Positions 34,141-43,300 of a stretch of DNA of 64,000 bases are shown in pieces (positions within the stretch are counted from its first letter, which is position 1; each line of letters starts with the position of its first letter). The stretch spans positions 5,443,501-5,507,500 of the forward strand of contig NC_021658.1 of assembly GCF_000418325.1 (NCBI RefSeq), read 5' to 3'. The stretch comes from Sorangium cellulosum So0157-2 (GTDB lineage: Bacteria; Myxococcota_A; Polyangia; Polyangiales; Polyangiaceae). Both the position numbers and the translations under genes were made by a program. The notes under the pieces were generated by a model, which did no database searches, was not told the DNA's origin, and was given only the letters and a program-made list of their open reading frames with translations.

Positions 34141-37100
34141 CAGCCCCTCTCGTCGAGCTGCTTGAACCGCAGCCACACATGCACGCTCGGCTCGACGTCA
34201 CGCATGGACGTCGGGACCTGGAAGTACCGGGCGTCGTGGTCGTCGGGCGGGTCGTCGCTCGCCGTGAACAGGAGGTGGAGGCCCTCCTGGCCGGCGCGGT
34301 CGTTCTTGCTGTAGACGCGCCTCGCCGCGCCCGTCCGCGCCTTGTCGACGACGCGCTCCCACGCGTCGAGGAAGCTCCGGCCCCGCGCGCGCACCAGCTC
34401 GGCGATCCGGTCCTCCGACTGCTTCTCCGGGAAGTGCCGGTGATGGCTGGCCCGCGCGACCATCCACGCGACCATCGCCTCGGCCGCGGGCCGCTGCTCA
34501 TGGATGCTCATCACGCCCGCCGGGGGCTCCATCCGGGGGACGCCGTGCCGGATCATCGACAGGAGGCTGCCCACGAGGCCTCGATCCAGCGCCTGACCGC
34601 TGAACGGCGTGACGCTCGTCGCCTCGACCTCGCGATACAGGCTCTCGTGGTACGCGACGAAGCGCTCGTAATGCGAGCGATCGCGCGGCCGCATGACGTT
34701 CAGGCAGGTGACGACCAGGCCCGGGTAGGCCCGCCCGACGCGGCTCGTCGCCTGGATGTACTCGCTCGTCGTCTTCGGCTGGCCCGTGACGACCATCAGG
34801 CCCAGGCGGTCGACGTCGAGGCCGACCGAGATCATGTTGGAGGCGAGCACCACGTCGAGCGGCTCGGGGTCGGTCGAGGTGCGCCGGGCGTTGAGGCGCT
34901 GCTTCGTCTGCTTGACGCGCTCGGTCGGCTCGCGCGACGTGAGCTCGGCCGGCATCTCGAGGTTGCGGTTCTTGGCCCACGGGTGCGGCCCGAGGAAGAG
35001 CAGCGGCCGCTTCTCCTCCTCGATGTTATCGACCCGGTTGCGCACCTCGTCCTCGACGAGGCGCCGCATGCCTCCGAGCTCGCGCAGGCTGTTGAAGTAC
35101 CCGATGAGCGTCATGTACGGGTCGGCCGGTTGCTTCGGGTCGCCCTTCGGATCGAAGTGCTTGCGCGCGGCAGCGAGCAGCGCCGCGTAGGAGCGCACCG
35201 AGACCGCGCGGAGCGCGCGGCCGGGCGCACCGACGCCCACGTACAGCCGACCGGGCGTGTCGCGCTCGACCTCCGAGAAGAAGGTGTCGCCCTCGGCGAT
35301 GCCGCGCGGCGGGAAGAGGACCATCGTGCGCCCGAAGAGCGCCTTGATCTGCTCGCGCGCGCGCCGGACCGTCGCCGTCGAGCAGACCACCTTCGGCGGC
35401 CGGGGCGCGCCGCCGATGGGGTGCTCGCAGAGGTAGTCGACCGCGGCCTCGTAGAGGCCCACCATCGTCCCGAGCGGACCGCTGATCAGGTGCAGCTCGT
35501 CCTGCACGATGAGCTCGGGGGGCAAGAGCCCCTCGGGGAGCGGCTTCGCGCCGGGCCTGGGATCGTGCATCACGCCGTAGGCCCGCTGCTCGTCGAGGTG
35601 CGTCGCGCGGCCGAACAGCATGCCGGCGTCACCGAGCCACGGCATCATCGCGAACTTGTCGACGGTGGCGACGAGGAAGCTCGGGACCTCCTGGTAGATC
35701 TGCTCGTCGACGAACAGCACCGGGAGGCCGAGGCCCGGCGTCTTCGCCTCGGTGTAGAGGCACTTCCCGTTGTCGCAGTAGACGGCGGCGCGCGCGAAGC
35801 TCTTCTTGGTCGGCTTCCCCTCGGCGTCGACGAGCTTGATGTTCTGGATCTTGATGGCTTCGCCGCACCACGGGCAGGTCGTGAGCGGGAAGGGGGAGTC
35901 GGTCCTGCCCGGCGTGTAGTCGGAGAGCGCCTCGTGCACGTCCTTCAGCCGGTTGGCGCTGGCGCTCGCGCCGACCCAGAGGCCGATGGTGAAGCGGGCG
36001 TTGCCGAGCTCCTTGGGGTTGCGGCGCCGGAGCTCCTCGAGCGTGCAGATCAGCGTGGCCGCGCGCCCGAGCTGGTCCAGGGTGAGCAGCCGCAGCGTGT
36101 ACCGGAGCAGGACCGCGACCCCGCGCCCCTCGTGCGGCGTGCCTTGCCCGCGGAGGCGCCGGAGCAGGAGCACGAACGCGATGAGGCCCAGGTAGGCCTC
36201 GGTCTTGCCGCCGCCGGTGGGGAAGTAGATGAGCTCCGCGAGCTTCCGCTCGGGGTGGCTCGCGTCCACGACCGACGGCAGGTTCAAGAGGACGAAGGCG
36301 AGCTGGAAGGGGCGCCACTCGGGCTGCTTGCCGCCGGTGTAGCGGCGATCCTCGCGGGCCAGGTCTGCTTGCAGCGCCGCGACGTGCATCGCCTGGTTCA
36401 TGTACTTGAAGGCCTTGAGCGCTGCCTCGTTCTTGCCGAGCAGGGCGATGCCCGCGGCGATGCGTTCCTTGGCCCTCGCCGCCTTGCTCATCAGGTCATC
36501 GCGCGTGTCCGCGAGCGATGCCCGGTCGAGCCCCGCGTAGCGCTGGTCGTCGATCCACGCGCCGTACTCCTCGATGAGCGGCGAGAGCGCGTTCGCGATG
36601 CCCTTGGCGTCGAGCTTGCCGAGGTCCATCATGCCCAGCGTGGCGTCCTTGAGCTCCCGGTGGCCGACGCGCGGCACCTCGAAGCAGGGGAGCTGCGTGG
36701 TCCGGAGGCGGATGACCTTGCCGTTCTTCTCGGTCGGGCGCTCGACGCTCGTGTTGTGGCCGACGGCCCACTCCCTGTGGTCGCGGAACGCGAGCGCGAG
36801 GGCGCGCTGATCCTCGTCGCCGTCCTCGCCGCGCCGGTTGGGGCGGGAGACGAAGCCGCGCTCGTACGTGAGCTCCATCCGCACCTGGAAGGCGAACTGC
36901 GTGTCGCGGTCCTGCTCCACCGCGGTGCGGTCGTTCACGAGGAACAGGCTCAGCACGCGCGTGCCGGGATCGAGGCCGTCCATCGCCGTCGTGCGGAGCT
37001 CGCCCTTCAAGATGAGGTTGCGCGAGCCGGGGATGGGGATCCCGTCCTTCTGCTGGAGGACGCTCGGGTCGAGCGGGACCGCGACGCGGACCGGGCCGTA

Positions 37101-37556
37101 CGGCACCCGCTTCCACCCGGGGACCTTCTTGTCGGTGTGGTCGAGCGCGACCTCGATCTTGTCGTAGTCCGCGTACCAGACATCGACGTGGATCGTGTCG
37201 TCCTTGCCCGGGGGCAGGAACACGGACAGGCCCATCGAGGCGGGGAAGCGGACCGGCCGCTTGGGCTCCGGCTCCTCGTTGCCGGCGTCCTCGTTCTGGC
37301 TCTCGCTGCCGGCGGCGAATCCGGTGTCGGTGGAGTCGCGATCCTCCGGATCGGGGACACGGCCGCCTTGCGGCGCGAGGAAGCCGGTCAGGTACCAGCG
37401 CGACGGCGGGATCGGCAGGATCTCCTGGCCGCCCTGCGCGTGGCTGTCGGGCACGAAGGGGCCGATGAGATCGGCTTCGAGGGCTTCGACGAGGTGACGG
37501 CGGACGTCGACAGGGGGCACCGCAGCAGGATCGCGTCCATGCTGGCGTGAAGGCAA
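34140..37556 (-). CDS. drmA: DISARM helicase DrmA
   Basis: The product has 1138 residues when started at TTG 37556; GTG 37520 (13th codon) is an alternative. Walker A is in YFPTGGGKTEAYLGL near 445. The Walker B variant is VQDELHLISGP near 681, motif III is CSTATVRRAREQ near 723, and motif VI is YIQATSRVGRAYPG near 930. An inserted CPWCGEAIKIQ ... YCDNGKCLYTE looks like a zinc finger. DrmA is the SF2 helicase core of DISARM. It follows ptuB by only 13 bp, so the Septu pair is transcribed with it. Confidence 0.95.
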   Translation of the reverse strand: MPSRQHGRDPAAVPPVDVRRHLVEALEADLIGPFVPDSHAQGGQEILPIPPSRWYLTGFLAPQGGRVPDPEDRDSTDTGFAAGSESQNEDAGNEEPEPKRPVRFPASMGLSVFLPPGKDDTIHVDVWYADYDKIEVALDHTDKKVPGWKRVPYGPVRVAVPLDPSVLQQKDGIPIPGSRNLILKGELRTTAMDGLDPGTRVLSLFLVNDRTAVEQDRDTQFAFQVRMELTYERGFVSRPNRRGEDGDEDQRALALAFRDHREWAVGHNTSVERPTEKNGKVIRLRTTQLPCFEVPRVGHRELKDATLGMMDLGKLDAKGIANALSPLIEEYGAWIDDQRYAGLDRASLADTRDDLMSKAARAKERIAAGIALLGKNEAALKAFKYMNQAMHVAALQADLAREDRRYTGGKQPEWRPFQLAFVLLNLPSVVDASHPERKLAELIYFPTGGGKTEAYLGLIAFVLLLRRLRGQGTPHEGRGVAVLLRYTLRLLTLDQLGRAATLICTLEELRRRNPKELGNARFTIGLWVGASASANRLKDVHEALSDYTPGRTDSPFPLTTCPWCGEAIKIQNIKLVDAEGKPTKKSFARAAVYCDNGKCLYTEAKTPGLGLPVLFVDEQIYQEVPSFLVATVDKFAMMPWLGDAGMLFGRATHLDEQRAYGVMHDPRPGAKPLPEGLLPPELIVQDELHLISGPLGTMVGLYEAAVDYLCEHPIGGAPRPPKVVCSTATVRRAREQIKALFGRTMVLFPPRGIAEGDTFFSEVERDTPGRLYVGVGAPGRALRAVSVRSYAALLAAARKHFDPKGDPKQPADPYMTLIGYFNSLRELGGMRRLVEDEVRNRVDNIEEEKRPLLFLGPHPWAKNRNLEMPAELTSREPTERVKQTKQRLNARRTSTDPEPLDVVLASNMISVGLDVDRLGLMVVTGQPKTTSEYIQATSRVGRAYPGLVVTCLNVMRPRDRSHYERFVAYHESLYREVEATSVTPFSGQALDRGLVGSLLSMIRHGVPRMEPPAGVMSIHEQRPAAEAMVAWMVARASHHRHFPEKQSEDRIAELVRARGRSFLDAWERVVDKARTGAARRVYSKNDRAGQEGLHLLFTASDDPPDDHDARYFQVPTSMRDVEPSVHVWLRFKQLDERG

Positions 37557-37569
37557 CCCTTTGGCGTGC

Positions 37570-38244
37570 TCACCGGAGGCGCTCCTCGATGACGCCGAGC
37601 ATCTCGGGAAGCCGTGAGCCCTGCTGTTTCATCCACGTCGGGAAGAAGGCGACCCGCGCGGGGCGGCCGTACTGCTTCGGCGCGTGCTTCTGCTGGAGAG
37701 CGCAAAAGGCCTTCCACGCCAGCTCCCGCAGCACGGGGAGGTCTCCCGAGTTGAGGCCGAGTGTCTGCTCGACGTCGGTCTTGAGACCGGGGTGGTCCGA
37801 TGTGATGAAGAGCCCCTCGCGGGCGTCGCGGCGCTCGTACCGAAGCTGAATGCAGGAGGCGTGCACGGTCGGGTCGACGGTCAGCGCCGTCGACCCCTGC
37901 GCGGCGTCGCAGCTCCTCGTTCGCCATCCGGAGCGCTGCCCACCGTCGCACGAGCCCAGGAGGTTCCGCCACGAGAGTGCCTGCGCTGGATCGACGTCGA
38001 TGGGCGTGCGATGGGCGATCTTCATCGTGCGCTCGCCACGCGCGTCGGCGGCGTCAGGGTCGATACGGCGCATGCAGAAGGCGCAGAGCCAGCCCTGCTC
38101 GCGCGCGAGGTCGGCGCGCACGCGACCCTTGTCGATCTGGTCGAACGCGGTGCGAGCGCGCGTCGTCGTGGAGAGGTCGGTCGTCGATGCCGTGCGCGTC
38201 TCCGTGACCGTCGCCGGCTCCGCGCCCTTCACGATGTGCCTCAC
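37570..38244 (-). CDS. ptuB: Septu-like HNH nuclease PtuB
   Basis: The product has 224 residues. The GTG start at 38244 overlaps the ptuA stop (GTGA). The HNH/ββα-metal pattern is CAFCMRRI (C54, C57), then MKIAHRTP (H78), SWRNLLGSCDGG (N94, C99) and SCDAAQG (C112), the arrangement of retron/Septu HNH proteins (TIGR02646 type). PtuB is the nuclease recruited by the PtuA ATPase to cleave DNA after phage infection. Both genes sit inside DISARM, upstream of drmA and on the same strand. Confidence 0.85.
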   Translation of the reverse strand: MRHIVKGAEPATVTETRTASTTDLSTTTRARTAFDQIDKGRVRADLAREQGWLCAFCMRRIDPDAADARGERTMKIAHRTPIDVDPAQALSWRNLLGSCDGGQRSGWRTRSCDAAQGSTALTVDPTVHASCIQLRYERRDAREGLFITSDHPGLKTDVEQTLGLNSGDLPVLRELAWKAFCALQQKHAPKQYGRPARVAFFPTWMKQQGSRLPEMLGVIEERLR

Positions 38245-39512
38245 GAAGCGGCCTCGGTGGTGTCTTCAGGCGGCAGGAGCTGCTGGTAGAAGAAGACGTC
38301 GGGGTCGTCCCCCTCGATCATGGTGGACAGCTCACGGATGAGCTGGCGCGCCTCGTCGTAGCGGTCGGCATCGACGGCGTCGCGCAGCAGGTTCAGCTTG
38401 GCCGCGACCTCGGGAGGCCGCCCTGGATCGCCGAAGGCCGCCTCCAGGATGCGGTTTGTGTCGCGTCGCCAGGTGCCGCGGTCCAGTGTTCGGAGCTCGA
38501 AGCGCTCCAGGACGCGGACGTTCGCCGCGTGCAAGGAGGAGAGCACCTGGGGAGAGTGGGTGGTGATGATGAACTGGGCCCGCGGGAAGACCTTCCGGAG
38601 CCGCGGCAGGATGACCCGCTGGAGCCCCGGATGCAGGTGCAGCTCGATCTCGTCGATCAGGACGACCGCGGGGCGCTCGAGCGGGTTGGGCACCTTCGGC
38701 GCTGCGAGTGCCATGCGCCGCGCGAGGTCCCCCGCCATGGCGAGGAGGCACTTCTCGCCGTCCGAGAGCTGGGCGACGTCGAGGCGCGTGCCGTTCAGCT
38801 CGACGGTCATGCGTTGCGGCCGCCGCTCGATACGGACCCTACGCGCGCCCGGCAGGAGCTCCTCGATCGCCCAGCGGACGGCCGGCAGCGGCGACGGCGC
38901 GGCGGACTCTTCGAGACCTTGCTGATCGTCCATCATCTCGAGCACCTGCTGCTCGTTGAGGATGTCCTCTTCCTCACGAAACCACTCGAAGAAGCCACGG
39001 AAGTTGCTCGCCCCGCCCTCGAGCGCGCCGTCGTAGGCGCTCAGCGCATCGAACTCGTGGGGCGTGCGGATCCGCTCCGGGATGTCGAGCGCGCTCCGGT
39101 TCGTGGGGAAGTAGACGACGAGCGGGAGGAGAGGGGAGCCGAGCGCGATCGTGCCCTGCGCGACCGCGACGGGCTCGCGCAACGCATCCAGCGCGCTCGG
39201 CGGTCCAGGTGGGTGCCCCGGCAGCGTCTTCGCGATGCTCCAGTGGCTGGGCTGCGCGCCGATCTCCGCGGTCAGCGAGAGCTGCGCCGTCGACGCTCCG
39301 ACCCGGACGTCGCTCGCGTAAGGCGCGACGGTTTCGGGCTTTCCCGAACGGATGCTCTCCACGAGGCACGACAGCAGGAGCGCGAGCGCGTCGAGGATCG
39401 AGGTCTTGCCGGTGCCGTTGACGCCGACGAGCGCGGTGACGTCCGGCGAAAAATCCAGGTCGAGGCTCCTGAAGCCCCGGAAGTCGCGGAGGGAGAGGCT
39501 GGTGATCTTCAT
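38241..39512 (-). CDS. ptuA: Septu-like ATPase PtuA
   Basis: The product has 423 residues. It is an ABC/SMC-type AAA ATPase with Walker A GVNGTGKTSI (30-39), signature QLSDGEKCLLAMAGDLARR near 247, Walker B VVLIDEIELHLHPG near 281, and an H-loop FIITTHSPQVL near 314. The length fits short PtuA proteins without a fused nuclease domain; no OLD/TOPRIM tail is seen. It is coupled to ptuB by GTGA. The combination defines a Septu-type module or a retron-effector-type pair; no reverse transcriptase or ncRNA is present nearby, favouring Septu. Confidence 0.85.
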   Translation of the reverse strand: MKITSLSLRDFRGFRSLDLDFSPDVTALVGVNGTGKTSILDALALLLSCLVESIRSGKPETVAPYASDVRVGASTAQLSLTAEIGAQPSHWSIAKTLPGHPPGPPSALDALREPVAVAQGTIALGSPLLPLVVYFPTNRSALDIPERIRTPHEFDALSAYDGALEGGASNFRGFFEWFREEEDILNEQQVLEMMDDQQGLEESAAPSPLPAVRWAIEELLPGARRVRIERRPQRMTVELNGTRLDVAQLSDGEKCLLAMAGDLARRMALAAPKVPNPLERPAVVLIDEIELHLHPGLQRVILPRLRKVFPRAQFIITTHSPQVLSSLHAANVRVLERFELRTLDRGTWRRDTNRILEAAFGDPGRPPEVAAKLNLLRDAVDADRYDEARQLIRELSTMIEGDDPDVFFYQQLLPPEDTTEAAS

Positions 39513-39572
39513 GGTCCGGACGGCGTGACCATATACCGGAGATCCAACGCGAGGCGAACCCGGAGGACTCGC

Positions 39573-39695
39573 TCAAGGCGTGCCAAGCACGCGCGCCGTC
39601 TCGGCGCCGAGGAGCTTGCTCTGCGCGGCCGTAGACCGCTTGCCCTTGCCCGGCTTCTTGGGCGCCGGGGCGTGGTTCTGGGACGGATCAGGCAT
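39573..39695 (-). CDS. Tiny ORF resembling the C-terminal tail of DrmMI
   Basis: The ORF encodes 40 residues. PKKPGKGKRSTAAQSKLL corresponds to PKKSGKGKKSATTQGKLF, the last residues of DrmMI at 40355, and the DNA is also similar (roughly 70% by eye over ~60 bp). It is placed between ptuA and the plus-strand orphan gene. It probably represents a relic of a second drmMI-like gene end rather than a functional peptide. If so, the ptuAB module and the orphan gene may have been brought in by recombination between two DISARM-type loci. Confidence 0.35.
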   Translation of the reverse strand: MPDPSQNHAPAPKKPGKGKRSTAAQSKLLGAETARVLGTP

Positions 39696-39826
39696 ACCCC
39701 TACATTCGCACCCGGGAACACAGCATGGATGCCGCCCACCGGTCTGCATACTGTGTGCCGCACCAAGGAGAGCGCCTGGCTGAGCCCCCAGCGAACGCGA
39801 TTGCACGTACTGGTGACGGAGGAGCC

Positions 39827-40330
39827 ATGAAAGTCACGTTCGAGGACGGAAACCCCCTCACATTTACGAGCGGCGATGGAAGGGAGGACATCGAGGACAC
39901 GACGGATATCATCAATGTCATCTACTGGCTGTCGGCGTTTGCTGCCCCGCGTGTCTACCGGACGTTCAGCCGTGTGCCGCCACGCGAGCACATCCTGCGC
40001 TTGCTGGATGTCTATACGGCGTACGTGACGAGGGGGGCTCACCATATGGCACCGCAGTTTCAGCCTGTGCACTACGAACGCCGCCTGCCGCTTGCGACAC
40101 GGCTGCGTGAGCTCTTCGCGTCCTGGGCACCGCCTGAGCTGCCTCAGGAGGTCATCGAGATTTCACGGGCGCTCATGGAGCATGAAGGCATCAAGCCACC
40201 CGCCTGCGGGTGGGATGCGTACGAAGATCCGGAGGAAGGCGGGATCAAGCTCGAGGACGCGCTCCTGTGGCCTGAAGGCGTGCCGGCCATTCTCAAGGGT
40301 CAATGGCCGCCGAAGCAGGGGAGGGCGTAG
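39827..40330 (+). CDS. Orphan gene inside DISARM, opposite strand
   Basis: The product has 167 residues from ATG 39827, with GGAGGAG at 39818-39824. It is the only plus-strand gene between 31.5 and 50.9 kb, convergent with drmMI (stops 25 bp apart). The protein starts with MKVTFEDGNPLTF and has a helical middle (DIINVIYWLSAFAAPRVYRTF) and LPQEVIEISRALMEHEGI. There is no membrane segment or known motif. Candidates include a regulator, an inhibitor or a toxin; none is supported by motif. Confidence 0.6.
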   Translation: MKVTFEDGNPLTFTSGDGREDIEDTTDIINVIYWLSAFAAPRVYRTFSRVPPREHILRLLDVYTAYVTRGAHHMAPQFQPVHYERRLPLATRLRELFASWAPPELPQEVIEISRALMEHEGIKPPACGWDAYEDPEEGGIKLEDALLWPEGVPAILKGQWPPKQGRA

Positions 40331-40354
40331 CTGGAGCACGCGCGCAGGCTCGGC

Positions 40355-43300
40355 TCAGAAGAGCTTCCCCTGCGTGGTGGCGGATTTCTTGCCCTTGCCC
40401 GACTTCTTCGGTGCCGCGGGTTCCTGCGGTGCGGCCTCGTTCGCATCGCCGTCGTCGCTTGCCGCGCGGCCCTTCTTCTTCCCCGCGAGCCCGAGCCGCT
40501 GCTCCTCGCGCGCGCGCTCGGCGTTCAGCACGTAGAGCCGGTCGATGACCTCGTCCTCGAACGCCTGGAGCGCCTCGCGGTCCTTGTCCGTCAGGGGACA
40601 GTAGGGCGGTACGGCGATGTCGCTCCAGCCGTAGGCGGCGAGGACGGCGCGATCCATCTCCTCGTGCAGGCGGCGCAGGTCGAGGATGCGCGGGTCGTCG
40701 CAGGCGGGGTCCTTGAGGGCATTGTAGGTCTTCGTGAGGCCTTGGTTCGTGGCGATCATGAAGCGCGCGCGGGTGTCATAGAGGCGCTCGCCGATTGCTT
40801 CGAGTTCGGGGATGATTGTGCGCGGGTCGGGCTTGGGGAAGGGGAAGGTCTCGAAGCAGTCGGAGGGGCGATAACCCTGTCGGTCTTCGAGGGTGGAGGA
40901 CGTGTGGTGTACCCATGCGATGTGAACGCGAGACTGTAGTATTGCGAGCATGGTTGCGGCAGAAGATGTGAATATAACCAGGTTCTCCGAGAAGATGCGT
41001 CCTGATGGCTGAAATGAAAATGCTGTATGCTTGCTTGTGCGCGCTGTTGCTACGCAGCGTTCCAGTGGCTCAAGAGCGGCATAGAGCGCTGGTGTCGCCT
41101 CACCAAAGCGCCACCAGTATTTCCGTCGCACCTCGCGGTTGTTCTTGTCTCGTTCCGGCTTCACTTTCTCGCGCACAATACGGATTAGGTCTGGCCATCG
41201 CTCAGCTTCGGCGAGATCCATCTGCCCGAAGCTGATGACGTAGCGATCGAAACTTTGCGAGGGACTGGTGTTGACTTCTTCGCCGCCGAGATAGGGAAAA
41301 ATGCGTTCGGCGTTCTTTGGGTTCTTCTTTGCGAGGGCGTCTCGTTCAGCCGGCGTAAGTGTGAACCCCATGCCGAGCACGATGCTGCCCTGGAAGCTGC
41401 TGTTGGCGTTCGCGCTCAGCGTCTCCGGGTCCAGGCGCTCGGGCTTGGGCCGCAAACGCGAGTTGATGACCGGAACGCGCCTCCCGCCAAGCGCAGGTCG
41501 AGCGTGCCGCGTCGCTCGGCCGTGCGAGCCGTGCACAAGCGACACCGTGACCGCTGCTGCACCCGGCCACGGCATTGAATCCGTTGCATCGTAGAGTGCC
41601 CAACCATCGCGCACCAGTGCGGCGAGGCCGGTAGTACGTGTATCGCCCTGTGCGATCGTGTTTGTCGCGATGAGGCCGAATGTTCCGTTATGACCGAGGA
41701 GACTCGCTGCGCGGCGGAAGAAATGTGCAGAAAGATCGCTGTTTCCATGCGCGCCCGGGGAGACGACTTTGAGCCAGTCGATGTAGCCTTCTGGATTGCC
41801 GTCGATGATATTGTTCTTGCCACCAAATGGGGGATTCCCGACAACCCCCTCCATCAGCACGGCGCCGGTAATCTCTCCCCCTTGCAGCGGATCCGGCCGC
41901 TCCTCGAAGAACACCTCGGGAAACTCGATCCACCAGTGGAACGGCGGCAGCTTCTCGCGCACCTCCGCCGCGAGCGCCTCCAGCTCCTCACGCGCCGCCA
42001 ACGCCGCCGCCAACTCCGCCGCCCGCTCCTTGTCGGAACGCGTCTCGTCCAGCGCGCCTCTCTCCCGCCCCAGCCACGTCTCCACCAGCGCAAGCCTTCG
42101 CTTCCGCTCCTTCTCCCGCGCCGCATCCTTCGCCTCGGCGAAGAACGCCCCCACGCACACATCCGCCACGATCCGCACCCGCTCGATCGCCTGCTGCGAG
42201 AACTCGAACAGCCGCCGCTTCTCGCCCTGCGACACCGGGTCTTCGTGGTCGGCCAGCGCCAGGATCTGCTGCCGCAGCTCCACCGCCTGGTCGAGCGCGT
42301 CCCGCAGCAGCACCCGCACCGTCTCCGTCTGCCCCGACGGCGCCCAGTGGAACGCCTCGATCTGCTTGAAATCGAGCCCCACGAGGCTGTCCCCGTGCCG
42401 CAGCGCGTGATCCACGAACGTGAACGGCAGCGTCCGGCTCAACGTCACCAGCCACAGCGACAGCTTCGCCAGCTCGACCGCAGCCGCGTTCTTGTCGACG
42501 CCATACAGGCACTGCTGCGCCACGAGCCGCCGCGCGTGGAGGTGCGCATCCCCGTGCTGCTCGATGACGCGCGCCAGCTCGCCCTGCCGCGTCCACGCGG
42601 CGACGATCTCCCCGGCCAGCTCGCGGCACGCGGCGACAAGGAACGCCCCCGAGCCCATGGCCGGGTCGCAGATCTTGAGCTGCAGGATCTGCTCCGGCGT
42701 GCGCGCCTCGCCAAGGCACGCGAGCAGCGGCTCCAGCGTGCGCCGCACGACCTTCTCGGTGAGCGAGCGCGGCGTGTAGTGGCTCCCCGTCCGCCGGCGC
42801 TCCTCGCCGGGCTGCAGCACCAGCCGGCCCGCGCCCGCGCGGTGGCGGTTCCCCTCGCCGCGGCGGCCGGCGGCATACCCCGCGAGCGCCTCCGCGAGCG
42901 CGCCGTCGTCCTTGCCGGCCTCCTTCACCGCCTTCTCGATCGCCTGGACCGGCCCTGGATTCAGGCCGCACGTCTCCTTGAGGAAGCGCGCCCTGTCGGT
43001 CGGGCTCATCGCGCGGAGCGCCCGGGTCTCGACCCACACGCCGAACTTACCGAGCCGCACCGCGGGGCTCTCGATCCGGAGCACGTGGTAGCCCATCAGC
43101 GACTCGTAGACGCTGCCGATCTGCTCGACGTCGAGCGTGCGGTAGCTCAGCCGCTGCCCGCCGAACACGATCAGCCGGTGCAGCACCTTGTAGACCGTGC
43201 CGTCATCGATGCTCGGCGGCCGCGCCTGCGCCCGCGCCCCCTGGTCGGTGACCGCGGCCGTCCACCCCGGCAAGCCGCCCTCGAGGAACGGGTACGTGTT

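Noticed and set aside
34101..37550. Plus-strand open frame of 1149 codons
   Set aside because: Antisense shadow of drmA.
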